Shown here: positions 1 to 14,643 of the stretch, piece after piece
Layout: every line of letters starts with the position of its first letter
Numbering within the stretch: position 1 is the stretch's first letter
Source of the DNA: Cylicocyclus nassatus
Taxonomy: Eukaryota > Nematoda > Chromadorea > Rhabditida > Strongylidae
Direction: 5' to 3'
Assembly: GCA_958299035.1 (NCBI GenBank)
Contig: CATQJL010000305.1
Location: 35,539,733 to 35,603,732 of the forward strand
Length of the DNA stretch: 64,000 nt
Made by a program: the position numbers and the translations under genes
The notes under the pieces: model-generated
Database searches by the model: none
Told to the model about the DNA's origin: nothing
Seen by the model: only the letters and a program-made list of their open reading frames with translations

Positions 1-759
1 AGCTGTAGCATCAACGGCATCGTTTGACATTGTTTGCCAGCGAATTCGGACAGCAGCACACGAGCTGTAGCATCAAAGGCATCGTTTGCCATCGTTTGCC
101 AGCGAATTCGGACAGCCACTCACGAACTGTAGCATCAACGGCATCGTTTGCCATTGTTTGCCAGCGAATTCGGACAGCAGCACACGAACTGTAGCATCAA
201 CGGCATCGTTTGCCATTGTTTGCCAGCGAATTCGGACAGCAGCACACGAATTGTAGCATCAACGGCATCGTTTGCCATTGTTTGCCAGCGAATTCGGACA
301 GCCACTCACGAATTGTAGCATCAACGGCATCGTTTGTCGTTGTTTGCCAGCGAATTCGCACAGCAGCACACGAACTGTAGCATCAACGGCATCGTTTGCC
401 ATTGTTTGCCAGCGAATTTGGACAGCAGCACACGAACTGTAGCATCAACGGCATCGTTTGCCATTGTTTGCCAGCGAATTCGGACAGCCACACACGAGCT
501 GTTGCATCAGTGGCAATTGTTTGCCAGCGAATTCGGACAGCAGCATAAGAACTGTAGCATCAACGGCATCGTTTGCCATTGTTTGCCAGCGAATTCGGAC
601 AGCAGCACACGAGCTGTAGCATCAACGGCATCGTTTGCCATTGTTTGCCAGCGAATTTGGACAGCAGCACACGAGCTGTTGCATCAGTGGCAATTGTTTG
701 CCAGCGAATTCGGACAGCAGCACACGAACTGTAGCATCAACGGCATCGTTTGCCATTGT

Positions 760-2500
760 TTGCCAGCGAATTCGGACAGCAGCACACGAGCTGTAGCATC
801 AACGGCATCGTTTGCCATTGTTTGCCAGCGAATTTGGACAGCAGCACACGAGCTGTTGCATCAGTGGCAATTGTTTGCCAGCGAATTCGGACAGCAGCAC
901 ACGAACTGTAGCATCAACGGCATCGTTTGCCATTGTTTGCCAGCGAATTTGGACAGCAGCACACGAGCTGTTGCATCAGTGGCAATTGTTTACCAGCGAA
1001 TTCGGACAGCAGCATAAGAACTGTAGCATCAACGGCATCGTTTGCCATTGTTTGCCAGCGAATTTGGACAGCAGCACACGAGCTGTAGCATCAACGGCAT
1101 CGTTTGCCAGCGAATTCGGACAGCAGCACACGAGCTGTAGCATCAACGGCATCGTTTGCCATTGTTTGCCAGCGAATTTGGACAGCAGCACACGAGCTGT
1201 TGCATCAGTGGCAATTGTTTGCCAGCGAATTCGGACAGCAGCACACGAACTGTAGCATCAACGGCATCGTTTGCCATTGTTTGCCAGCGAATTTGGACAG
1301 CAGCACACGAGCTGTAGCATCAACGGCATCGTTTGACATTGTTTGCCAGCGAATTCGGACAGCAGCACACGAGCTGTAGCATCAAAGGCATCGTTTGCCA
1401 TCGTTTGCCAGCGAATTCGGACAGCCACTCACGAACTGTAGCATCAACGGCATCGTTTGCCATTGTTTGCCAGCGAATTCGGACAGCAGCACACGAACTG
1501 TAGCATCAACGGCATCGTTTGCCATTGTTTGCCAGCGAATTCGGACAGCAGCACACGAATTGTAGCATCAACGGCATCGTTTGCCATTGTTTGCCAGCGA
1601 ATTCGGACAGCCACTCACGAATTGTAGCATCAACGGCATCGTTTGTCGTTGTTTGCCAGCGAATTCGCACAGCAGCACACGAACTGTAGCATCAACGGCA
1701 TCGTTTGCCATTGTTTGCCAGCGAATTTGGACAGCAGCACACGAACTGTAGCATAAACGGCATCGTTGGCCATTGTTTGCCAGCGAATTCGGACAGCAGC
1801 ACACGAGCTGTAGCATCAACGGCATCGTTTGCCATTGTTTGCCAGCGAATTTGGACAGCAGCACACGAGCTGTTGCATCAGTGGCAATTGTTTGCCAGCG
1901 AATTCGGACAGCAGCACACGAACTGTAGCATCAACGGCATCGTTTGCCATTGTTTGCCAGCGAATTCGGACAGCAGCACACGAGCTGTAGCATCAACGGC
2001 ATCGTTTGCCATTGTTTGCCAGCGAATTTGGACAGCAGCACACGAGCTGTTGCATCAGTGGCAATTGTTTGCCAGCGAATTCGGACAGCAGCACACGAAC
2101 TGTAGCATCAACGGCATCGTTTGCCATTGTTTGCCAGCGAATTTGGACAGCAGCACACGAGCTGTTGCATCAGTGGCAATTGTTTACCAGCGAATTCGGA
2201 CAGCAGCATAAGAACTGTAGCATCAACGGCATCGTTTGCCATTGTTTGCCAGCGAATTTGGACAGCAGCACACGAGCTGTAGCATCAACGGCATCGTTTG
2301 CCAGCGAATTCGGACAGCAGCACACGAGCTGTAGCATCAACGGCATCGTTTGCCATTGTTTGCCAGCGAATTTGGACAGCAGCACACGAGCTGTTGCATC
2401 AGTGGCAATTGTTTGCCAGCGAATTCGGACAGCAGCACACGAACTGTAGCATCAACGGCATCGTTTGCCATTGTTTGCCAGCGAATTTGGACAGCAGCAC
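760..2500. repeat. 1,194-bp higher-order repeat at the left of the satellite
   Basis: Variant-monomer landmarks at 812, 976 and 1,104 recur at 2,006, 2,170 and 2,298, a constant offset of 1,194 bp. A shorter 229-bp repetition links 2,170 and 2,298 to 2,399 and 2,527. The left part of the array therefore has a different higher-order period from the right part. Confidence 0.75.
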
Positions 2501-5500
2501 ACGAGCTGTAGCATCAACGGCATCGTTTGCCAGCGAATTCGGACAGCAGCACACGAGCTGTAGCATCAACGGCATCGTTTGCCATTGTTTGCCAGCGAAT
2601 TTGGACAGCAGCACACGAGCTGTTGCATCAGTGGCAATTGTTTGCCAGCGAATTCGGACAGCAGCACACGAGCTGTTGCATCAGTGGCAATTGTTTGCCA
2701 GCGAATTCGGACAGCAGCACACGAGCTGTTGCATCAGTGGCAATTGTTTGCCAGCGAATTCGGACAGCAGCACATGAACTGTAGCACCAACGGCATCGTT
2801 TGCCATTGTTTGCCAGCGAATTCGGACAGCAGCACACGAGCTGTAGCATCAACGGCATCGTTTGCCATTGTTTGCCAGCGAATTCGGACAGCAGCACACG
2901 AGCTGTAGCATCAAAGGCATCGTTTGCCATCGTTTGCCAGCGAATTCGGACAGCCACTCACGAACTGTAGCATCAACGGCATCGTTTGCCATTGTTTGCC
3001 AGCGAATTCGGACAGCAGCACACGAATTGTAGCATCAACGGCATCGTTTGCCATTGTTTGCCAGCGAATTCGGACAGCCACTCACGAATTGTAGCATCAA
3101 CGGCATCGTTTGTCGTTGTTTGCCAGCGAATTCGCACAGCAGCACACGAACTGTAGCATCAACGGCATCGTTTGCCATTGTTTGCCAGCGAATTTGGACA
3201 GCAGCACACGAACTGTAGCATCAACGGCATCGTTTGCCATTGTTTGCCAGCGAATTCGGACAGCCACACACGAGCTGTTGCATCAGTGGCAATTGTTTGC
3301 CAGCGAATTCGGACAGCAGCATAAGAACTGTAGCATCAACGGCATCGTTTGCCATTGTTTGCCAGCGAATTCGGACAGCAGCACACGAATTGTAGCATCA
3401 ACGGCATCGTTTGCCATTGTTTGCCAGCGAATTCGGACAGCCACTCACGAATTGTAGCATCAACGGCATCGTTTGCCATTGTTTGCCAGCGAATTTGGAC
3501 AGCAGCACACGAACTGTAGCATCAACGGCATCGTTTGCCATTGTTTGCCAGCGAATTCGGACAGCCACACACGAGCTGTTGCATCAGTGGCAATTGTTTG
3601 CCAGCGAATTCGGACAGCAGCATAAGAACTGTAGCATCAACGGCATCGTTTGCCATTGTTTGCCAGCGAATTCGGACAGCAGCACACGAGCTGTAGCATC
3701 AACGGCATCGTTTGACATTGTTTGCCAGCGAATTCGGACAGCAGCACACGAGCTGTAGCATCAAAGGCATCGTTTGCCATCGTTTGCCAGCGAATTCGGA
3801 CAGCCACTCACGAACTGTAGCATCAACGGCATCGTTTGCCATTGTTTGCCAGCGAATTCGGACAGCAGCACACGAACTGTAGCATCAACGGCATCGTTTG
3901 CCATTGTTTGCCAGCGAATTCGGACAGCAGCACACGAATTGTAGCATCAACGGCATCGTTTGCCATTGTTTGCCAGCGAATTCGGACAGCCACTCACGAA
4001 TTGTAGCATCAACGGCATCGTTTGTCGTTGTTTGCCAGCGAATTCGCACAGCAGCACACGAACTGTAGCATCAACGGCATCGTTTGCCATTGTTTGCCAG
4101 CGAATTTGGACAGCAGCACACGAACTGTAGCATCAACGGCATCGTTTGCCATTGTTTGCCAGCGAATTCGGACAGCCACACACGAGCTGTTGCATCAGTG
4201 GCAATTGTTTGCCAGCGAATTCGGACAGCAGCATAAGAACTGTAGCATCAACGGCATCGTTTGCCATTGTTTGCCAGCGAATTCGGACAGCAGCACACGA
4301 GCTGTAGCATCAACGGCATCGTTTGCCATTGTTTGCCAGCGAATTCGGACAGCAGCACACGAGCTGTAGCATCAAAGGCATCGTTTGCCATCGTTTGCCA
4401 GCGAATTCGGACAGCCACTCACGAACTGTAGCATCAACGGCATCGTTTGCCATTGTTTGCCAGCGAATTCGGACAGCAGCACACGAACTGTAGCATAAAC
4501 GGCATCGTTTGCCATTGTTTGCCAGCGAATTCGGAAAGCAGCACACGAGCTGTTGCATCAGTGGCAATTTTGCCAGCGAATTCGGACAGCAGCACACGAA
4601 CTGTAGCATCAACGGCATCGTTTGCCATTGTTTGCCAGCGAATTCGGACAGCAGCACACGAATTGTAGCATCAACGGCATCGTTTGCCATTGTTTGCCAG
4701 CGAATTCGGACAGCCACTCACGAATTGTAGCATCAACGGCATCGTTTGTCGTTGTTTGCCAGCGAATTCGCACAGCAGCACACGAACTGTAGCATCAACG
4801 GCATCGTTTGCCATTGTTTGCCAGCGAATTTGGACAGCAGCACACGAACTGTAGCATCAACGGCATCGTTTGCCATTGTTTGCCAGCGAATTCGGACAGC
4901 CACACACGAGCTGTTGCATCAGTGGCAATTGTTTGCCAGCGAATTCGGACAGCAGCATAAGAACTGTAGCATCAACGGCATCGTTTGCCATTGTTTGCCA
5001 GCGAATTCGGACAGCAGCACACGAGCTGTAGCATCAACGGCATCGTTTGCCATTGTTTGCCAGCGAATTCGGACAGCAGCACACGAGCTGTAGCATCAAC
5101 GGCATCGTTTGCCATTGTTTGCCAGCGAATTTGGACAGCAGCACACGAGCTGTTGCATCAGTGGCAATTGTTTGCCAGCGAATTCGGACAGCAGCACACG
5201 AACTGTAGCATCAACGTCATCGTTTGCCATTGTTTGCCAGCGAATTTGGACAGCAGCACACGAGCTGTTGCATCAGTGGCAATTGTTTGCCAGCGAATTC
5301 GGACAGCAGCTCACGAGCTGTAGCATCAACGGCATCGTTTGCCATCGTTTGTCAGCGAATTCGGAAAGCCACTCACGAGCTGTTGCATCAGTGGCAATTG
5401 TTTGCCAGCGAATTCGGACAGCAGCACATGAACTGTAGCACCAACGGCATCGTTTGCCATTGTTTGCCAGCGAATTCGGACAGCCACTTACGAACTGTAG

Positions 5501-8468
5501 CATCAATGGCATCGTTTGCCATTGTTTGCCAGCGAATTCGGACAGCAGCACACGAGCTGTAGCATCAAAGGCATCGTTTGCCATCGTTTGCCAGCGAATT
5601 CGGACAGCCGCTCACGAACTGTAGCATCAACGGCATCGTTTGCCATTGTTTGCCAGCGAATTCGCACAGCAGCACACGAACTGTAGCATCAACGGCATCG
5701 TTTGCCATTGTTTGCCAGCGAATTTGGACAGCAGCACACGAACTGTAGCATCAACGGCATCGTTTGCCATTGTTTGCCAGCGAATTCGGACAGCAGCACA
5801 CGAGCTGTAGCATCAAAGGCATCGTTTGCCATCGTTTGCCAGCGAATTCGGACAGCCACTCACGAACTGTAGCATCAACGGCATCGTTTGCCATTGTTTG
5901 CCAGCGAATTCGGACAGCAGCACACGAACTGTAGCATAAACGGCATCGTTTGCCATTGTTTGCCAGCGAATTCGGAAAGCAGCACACGAGCTGTTGCATC
6001 AGTGGCAATTTTGCCAGCGAATTCGGACAGCAGCACACGAACTGTAGCATCAACGGCATCGTTTGCCATTGTTTGCCAGCGAATTCGGACAGCAGCACAC
6101 GAATTGTAGCATCAACGGCATCGTTTGCCATTGTTTGCCAGCGAATTCGGACAGCCACTCACGAATTGTAGCATCAACGGCATCGTTTGTCGTTGTTTGC
6201 CAGCGAATTCGCACAGCAGCACACGAACTGTAGCATCAACGGCATCGTTTGCCATTGTTTGCCAGCGAATTTGGACAGCAGCACACGAACTGTAGCATCA
6301 ACGGCATCGTTTGCCATTGTTTGCCAGCGAATTCGGACAGCCACACACGAGCTGTTGCATCAGTGGCAATTGTTTGCCAGCGAATTCGGACAGCAGCATA
6401 AGAACTGTAGCATCAACGGCATCGTTTGCCATTGTTTGCCAGCGAATTCGGACAGCAGCACACGAGCTGTAGCATCAACGGCATCGTTTGCCATTGTTTG
6501 CCAGCGAATTCGGACAGCAGCACACGAGCTGTAGCATCAAAGGCATCGTTTGCCATCGTTTGCCAGCGAATTCGGACAGCCACTCACGAACTGTAGCATC
6601 AACGGCATCGTTTGCCATTGTTTGCCAGCGAATTCGGACAGCAGCACACGAACTGTAGCATAAACGGCATCGTTTGCCATTGTTTGCCAGCGAATTCGGA
6701 AAGCAGCACACGAGCTGTTGCATCAGTGGCAATTTTGCCAGCGAATTCGGACAGCAGCACACGAACTGTAGCATCAACGGCATCGTTTGCCATTGTTTGC
6801 CAGCGAGTTCGGACAGCAGCACACGAGCTGTAGCATCAACGGCATCGTTTGCCATTGTTTGCCAGCGAATTCGGACAGCAGCACACGAGCTGTAGCATCA
6901 ACGGCATCGTTTGCCATTGTTTGCCAGCGAATTCGGACAGCAGCACACGAGCTGTAGCATTAACGGCATCGTTTGCCATTGTTTGCCAGCGAATTCGGAC
7001 AGCAGCACACAAGCTGTTGCATCAGTGGCAATTGTTTGCCAGCGAATTCGGACAGCAGCACACGAACTGTAGCATCAACGGCATCGTTTGCCATTGTTTG
7101 TCAGCGAATTCGGACAGCAGCACACGAGCTGTTGCATCAGTGGCAATTGTTTGCCAGCGAATTCGGACAGCAGCACACGAACTGTAGCATCAACGGCATC
7201 GTTTGCCATTGTTTGCCAGCGAGTTCGGACAGCAGCACACGAGCTGTAGCATCAACGGCATCGTTTGCCATTGTTTGCCAGCGAATTCGGACAGCAGCAC
7301 ACGAGCTGTAGCATCAACGGCATCGTTTGCCATTGTTTGCCAGCGAATTCGGACAGCAGCACACGAGCTGTAGCATCAACGGCATCGTTTGCCATCGTTT
7401 GTCAGCGAATTCGGAAAGCCACTCACGAGCTGTTGCATCAGTGGCAATTGTTTGCCAGCGAATTCGGACAGCAGCACATGAACTGTAGCACCAACGGCAT
7501 CGTTTGCCATTGTTTGCCAGCGAATTCGGACAGCAGCACACGAGCTGTAGCATCAACGGCATCGTTTGCCATTGTTTGCCAGCGAATTCGGACAGCCACT
7601 TACGAACTGTAGCATCAATGGCATCGTTTGCCATTGTTTGCCAGCGAATTCGGACAGCAGCACACGAGCTGTAGCATCAAAGGCATCGTTTGCCATCGTT
7701 TGCCAGCGAATTCGGACAGCAGCACACGAACTGTAGCATCAACGGCATCGTTTGCCATTGTTTGCCAGCGAATTCGGACAGCAGCACACGAGCTGTAGCA
7801 TCAACGGCATCGTTTGCCATTGTTTGCCAGCGAATTCGGACAGCAGCACACGAGCTGTAGCATCAACGGCATCGTTTGCCATTGTTTGCCAGCGAATTTG
7901 GACAGCAGCACACGAGCTGTTGCATCAGTGGCAATTGTTTGCCAGCGAATTCGGACAGCAGCACACGAACTGTAGCATCAACGTCATCGTTTGCCATTGT
8001 TTGCCAGCGAATTTGGACAGCAGCACACGAGCTGTTGCATCAGTGGCAATTGTTTGCCAGCGAATTCGGACAGCAGCTCACGAGCTGTAGCATCAACGGC
8101 ATCGTTTGCCATCGTTTGTCAGCGAATTCGGAAAGCCACTCACGAGCTGTTGCATCAGTGGCAATTGTTTGCCAGCGAATTCGGACAGCAGCACACGAGC
8201 TGTAGCATCAACGGCATCGTTTGCCATTGTTTGCCAGCGAATTCGGACAGCCACTTACGAACTGTAGCATCAATGGCATCGTTTGCCATTGTTTGCCAGC
8301 GAATTCGGACAGCAGCACACGAGCTGTAGCATCAAAGGCATCGTTTGCCATCGTTTGCCAGCGAATTCGGACAGCAGCACACGAACTGTAGCATCAACGG
8401 CATCGTTTGCCATTGTTTGCCAGCGAGTTCGGACAGCAGCACACGAGCTGTAGCATCAACGGCATCGT

Positions 8469-11400
8469 TTGCCATTGTTTGCCAGCGAATTCGGACAGCA
8501 GCACACGAGCTGTAGCATCAACGGCATCGTTTGCCATTGTTTGCCAGCGAATTCGGACAGCAGCACACGAGCTGTAGCATCAACGGCATCGTTTGCCATT
8601 GTTTGCCAGCGAATTTGGACAGCAGCACACGAGCTGTTGCATCAGTGGCAATTGTTTGCCAGCGAATTCGGACAGCAGCACACGAACTGTAGCATCAACG
8701 TCATCGTTTGCCATTGTTTGCCAGCGAATTTGGACAGCAGCACACGAGCTGTTGCATCAGTGGCAATTGTTTGCCAGCGAATTCGGACAGCAGCTCACGA
8801 GCTGTAGCATCAACGGCATCGTTTGCCATCGTTTGTCAGCGAATTCGGAAAGCCACTCACGAGCTGTTGCATCAGTGGCAATTGTTTGCCAGCGAATTCG
8901 GACAGCAGCACATGAACTGTAGCACCAACGGCATCGTTTGCCATTGTTTGCCAGCGAATTCGGACAGCCACTTACGAACTGTAGCATCAATGGCATCGTT
9001 TGCCATTGTTTGCCAGCGAATTCGGACAGCAGCACACGAGCTGTAGCATCAAAGGCATCGTTTGCCATCGTTTGCCAGCGAATTCGGACAGCCGCTCACG
9101 AACTGTAGCATCAACGGCATCGTTTGCCATTGTTTGCCAGCGAATTCGCACAGCAGCACACGAACTGTAGCATCAACGGCATCGTTTGCCATTGTTTGCC
9201 AGCGAATTTGGACAGCAGCACACGAACTGTAGCATCAACGGCATCGTTTGCCATTGTTTGCCAGCGAATTCGGACAGCCACACACGAGCTGTTGCATCAG
9301 TGGCAATTGTTTGCCAGCGAATTCGGACAGCAGCTCACGAGTTGTAGCATCAACGGCATCGTTTGCCATCGTTTGTCAGCGAATTCGGAAAGCCACTCAC
9401 GAGCTGTTGCATCAGTGGCAATTGTTTGCCAGCGAATTCGGACAGCAGCACATGAACTGTAGCACCAACGGCATCGTTTGCCATTGTTTGCCAGCGAATT
9501 CGGACAGCAGCACACGAATTGTAGCATCAACGGCATCGTTTGCCATTGTTTGCCAGCGAATTCGGACAGCCACTCACGAATTGTAGCATCAACGGCATCG
9601 TTTGTCGTTGTTTGCCAGCGAATTCGCACAGCAGCACACGAACTGTAGCATCAACGGCATCGTTTGCCATTGTTTGCCAGCGAATTTGGACAGCAGCACA
9701 CGAACTGTAGCATCAACGGCATCGTTTGCCATTGTTTGCCAGCGAATTCGGACAGCCACACACGAGCTGTTGCATCAGTGGCAATTGTTTGCCAGCGAAT
9801 TCGGACAGCAGCATAAGAACTGTAGCATCAACGGCATCGTTTGCCATTGTTTGCCAGCGAATTCGGACAGCAGCACACGAGCTGTAGCATCAACGGCATC
9901 GTTTGCCATTGTTTGCCAGCGAATTCGGACAGCAGCACACGAGCTGTAGCATCAAAGGCATCGTTTGCCATCGTTTGCCAGCGAATTCGGACAGCCACTC
10001 ACGAACTGTAGCATCAACGGCATCGTTTGCCATTGTTTGCCAGCGAATTCGGACAGCAGCACACGAACTGTAGCATAAACGGCATCGTTTGCCATTGTTT
10101 GCCAGCGAATTCGGAAAGCAGCACACGAGCTGTTGCATCAGTGGCAATTTTGCCAGCGAATTCGGACAGCAGCACACGAACTGTAGCATCAACGGCATCG
10201 TTTGCCATTGTTTGCCAGCGAGTTCGGACAGCAGCACACGAGCTGTAGCATCAACGGCATCGTTTGCCATTGTTTGCCAGCGAATTCGGACAGCCACTCA
10301 CGAATTGTAGCATCAACGGCATCGTTTGCCATTGTTTGCCAGCGAGTTCGGACAGCAGCACACGAGCTGTAGCATCAAAGGCATCGTTTGCCATCGTTTG
10401 CCAGCGAATTCGGACAGCAGCACACGAACTGTAGCATCAACGGCATCGTTTGCCATTGTTTGCCAGCGAATTCGGACAGCAGCACACGAGCTGTAGCATC
10501 AACGGCATCGTTTGCCATTGTTTGCCAGCGAATTCGGACAGCAGCACACGAGCTGTAGCATCAACGGCATCGTTTGCCATTGTTTGCCAGCGAATTTGGA
10601 CAGCAGCACACGAGCTGTTGCATCAGTGGCAATTGTTTGCCAGCGAATTCGGACAGCAGCACACGAGCTGTTGCATCAGTGGCAATTGTTTGCCAGCGAA
10701 TTCGGACAGCAGCTCACGAGCTGTAGCATCAACGGCATCGTTTGCCATCGTTTGTCAGCGAATTCGGAAAGCCACTCACGAGCTGTTGCATCAGTGGCAA
10801 TTGTTTGCCAGCGAATTCGGACAGCAGCACATGAACTGTAGCACCAACGGCATCGTTTGCCATTGTTTGCCAGCGAATTCGGACAGCAGCACACGAGCTG
10901 TAGCATCAACGGCATCGTTTGCCATTGTTTGCCAGCGAATTCGGACAGCCACTTACGAACTGTAGCATCAATGGCATCGTTTGCCATTGTTTGCCAGCGA
11001 ATTCGGACAGCAGCACACGAGCTGTAGCATCAAAGGCATCGTTTGCCATCGTTTGCCAGCGAATTCGGACAGCAGCACACGAACTGTAGCATCAACGGCA
11101 TCGTTTGCCATTGTTTGCCAGCGAGTTCGGACAGCAGCACACGAGCTGTAGCATCAACGGCATCGTTTGCCATTGTTTGCCAGCGAATTCGGACAGCAGC
11201 ACACGAGCTGTAGCATCAACGGCATCGTTTGCCATTGTTTGCCAGCGAATTCGGACAGCAGCACACGAGCTGTAGCATCAACGGCATCGTTTGCCATTGT
11301 TTGCCAGCGAATTTGGACAGCAGCACACGAGCTGTTGCATCAGTGGCAATTGTTTGCCAGCGAATTCGGACAGCAGCACACGAACTGTAGCATCAACGTC

Positions 11401-12950
11401 ATCGTTTGCCATTGTTTGCCAGCGAATTTGGACAGCAGCACACGAGCTGTTGCATCAGTGGCAATTGTTTGCCAGCGAATTCGGACAGCAGCTCACGAGC
11501 TGTAGCATCAACGGCATCGTTTGCCATCGTTTGTCAGCGAATTCGGAAAGCCACTCACGAGCTGTTGCATCAGTGGCAATTGTTTGCCAGCGAATTCGGA
11601 CAGCAGCACATGAACTGTAGCACCAACGGCATCGTTTGCCATTGTTTGCCAGCGAATTCGGACAGCCACTTACGAACTGTAGCATCAATGGCATCGTTTG
11701 CCATTGTTTGCCAGCGAATTCGGACAGCAGCACACGAGCTGTAGCATCAAAGGCATCGTTTGCCATCGTTTGCCAGCGAATTCGGACAGCCGCTCACGAA
11801 CTGTAGCATCAACGGCATCGTTTGCCATTGTTTGCCAGCGAATTCGCACAGCAGCACACGAACTGTAGCATCAACGGCATCGTTTGCCATTGTTTGCCAG
11901 CGAATTTGGACAGCAGCACACGAACTGTAGCATCAACGGCATCGTTTGCCATTGTTTGCCAGCGAATTCGGACAGCCACACACGAGCTGTTGCATCAGTG
12001 GCAATTGTTTGCCAGCGAATTCGGACAGCAGCTCACGAGTTGTAGCATCAACGGCATCGTTTGCCATCGTTTGTCAGCGAATTCGGAAAGCCACTCACGA
12101 GCTGTTGCATCAGTGGCAATTGTTTGCCAGCGAATTCGGACAGCAGCACATGAACTGTAGCACCAACGGCATCGTTTGCCATTGTTTGCCAGCGAATTCG
12201 GACAGCAGCACACGAATTGTAGCATCAACGGCATCGTTTGCCATTGTTTGCCAGCGAATTCGGACAGCCACTCACGAATTGTAGCATCAACGGCATCGTT
12301 TGTCGTTGTTTGCCAGCGAATTCGCACAGCAGCACACGAACTGTAGCATCAACGGCATCGTTTGCCATTGTTTGCCAGCGAATTTGGACAGCAGCACACG
12401 AACTGTAGCATCAACGGCATCGTTTGCCATTGTTTGCCAGCGAATTCGGACAGCCACACACGAGCTGTTGCATCAGTGGCAATTGTTTGCCAGCGAATTC
12501 GGACAGCAGCATAAGAACTGTAGCATCAACGGCATCGTTTGCCATTGTTTGCCAGCGAATTCGGACAGCAGCACACGAGCTGTAGCATCAACGGCATCGT
12601 TTGCCATTGTTTGCCAGCGAATTCGGACAGCAGCACACGAGCTGTAGCATCAAAGGCATCGTTTGCCATCGTTTGCCAGCGAATTCGGACAGCCACTCAC
12701 GAACTGTAGCATCAACGGCATCGTTTGCCATTGTTTGCCAGCGAATTCGGACAGCAGCACACGAACTGTAGCATAAACGGCATCGTTTGCCATTGTTTGC
12801 CAGCGAATTCGGAAAGCAGCACACGAGCTGTTGCATCAGTGGCAATTTTGCCAGCGAATTCGGACAGCAGCACACGAACTGTAGCATCAACGGCATCGTT
12901 TGCCATTGTTTGCCAGCGAGTTCGGACAGCAGCACACGAGCTGTAGCATC
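8469..12950. repeat. 2,698-bp higher-order repeat within the satellite
   Basis: The ordered series of variant monomers beginning at 8,469 recurs at 11,167, exactly 2,698 bp later. The offset holds through many landmarks (8,593/11,291; 8,708/11,406; 9,124/11,822; 9,602/12,300; 10,027/12,725). A further block start at 13,865 is again 2,698 bp on, although that copy then diverges into the shorter 1,319-bp arrangement. A longer duplication with offset 6,113 bp links 6,475-8,200 to 12,588-14,320. Confidence 0.85.
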
Positions 12951-14643
12951 AACGGCATCGTTTGCCATTGTTTGCCAGCGAATTCGGACAGCAGCACACG
13001 AGCTGTAGCATCAACGGCATCGTTTGCCATTGTTTGCCAGCGAATTCGGACAGCAGCACACGAGCTGTAGCATTAACGGCATCGTTTGCCATTGTTTGCC
13101 AGCGAATTCGGACAGCAGCACACAAGCTGTTGCATCAGTGGCAATTGTTTGCCAGCGAATTCGGACAGCAGCACACGAACTGTAGCATCAACGGCATCGT
13201 TTGCCATTGTTTGTCAGCGAATTCGGACAGCAGCACACGAGCTGTTGCATCAGTGGCAATTGTTTGCCAGCGAATTCGGACAGCAGCACACGAACTGTAG
13301 CATCAACGGCATCGTTTGCCATTGTTTGCCAGCGAGTTCGGACAGCAGCACACGAGCTGTAGCATCAACGGCATCGTTTGCCATTGTTTGCCAGCGAATT
13401 CGGACAGCAGCACACGAGCTGTAGCATCAACGGCATCGTTTGCCATTGTTTGCCAGCGAATTCGGACAGCAGCACACGAGCTGTAGCATCAACGGCATCG
13501 TTTGCCATCGTTTGTCAGCGAATTCGGAAAGCCACTCACGAGCTGTTGCATCAGTGGCAATTGTTTGCCAGCGAATTCGGACAGCAGCACATGAACTGTA
13601 GCACCAACGGCATCGTTTGCCATTGTTTGCCAGCGAATTCGGACAGCAGCACACGAGCTGTAGCATCAACGGCATCGTTTGCCATTGTTTGCCAGCGAAT
13701 TCGGACAGCCACTTACGAACTGTAGCATCAATGGCATCGTTTGCCATTGTTTGCCAGCGAATTCGGACAGCAGCACACGAGCTGTAGCATCAAAGGCATC
13801 GTTTGCCATCGTTTGCCAGCGAATTCGGACAGCAGCACACGAACTGTAGCATCAACGGCATCGTTTGCCATTGTTTGCCAGCGAATTCGGACAGCAGCAC
13901 ACGAGCTGTAGCATCAACGGCATCGTTTGCCATTGTTTGCCAGCGAATTCGGACAGCAGCACACGAGCTGTAGCATCAACGGCATCGTTTGCCATTGTTT
14001 GCCAGCGAATTTGGACAGCAGCACACGAGCTGTTGCATCAGTGGCAATTGTTTGCCAGCGAATTCGGACAGCAGCACACGAACTGTAGCATCAACGTCAT
14101 CGTTTGCCATTGTTTGCCAGCGAATTTGGACAGCAGCACACGAGCTGTTGCATCAGTGGCAATTGTTTGCCAGCGAATTCGGACAGCAGCTCACGAGCTG
14201 TAGCATCAACGGCATCGTTTGCCATCGTTTGTCAGCGAATTCGGAAAGCCACTCACGAGCTGTTGCATCAGTGGCAATTGTTTGCCAGCGAATTCGGACA
14301 GCAGCACATGAACTGTAGCACCAACGGCATCGTTTGCCATTGTTTGCCAGCGAATTCGGACAGCAGCACACGAGCTGTAGCATCAACGGCATCGTTTGCC
14401 ATTGTTTGCCAGCGAATTCGGACAGCCACTTACGAACTGTAGCATCAATGGCATCGTTTGCCATTGTTTGCCAGCGAATTCGGACAGCAGCACACGAGCT
14501 GTAGCATCAAAGGCATCGTTTGCCATCGTTTGCCAGCGAATTCGGACAGCAGCACACGAACTGTAGCATCAACGGCATCGTTTGCCATTGTTTGCCAGCG
14601 AGTTCGGACAGCAGCACACGAGCTGTAGCATCAACGGCATCGT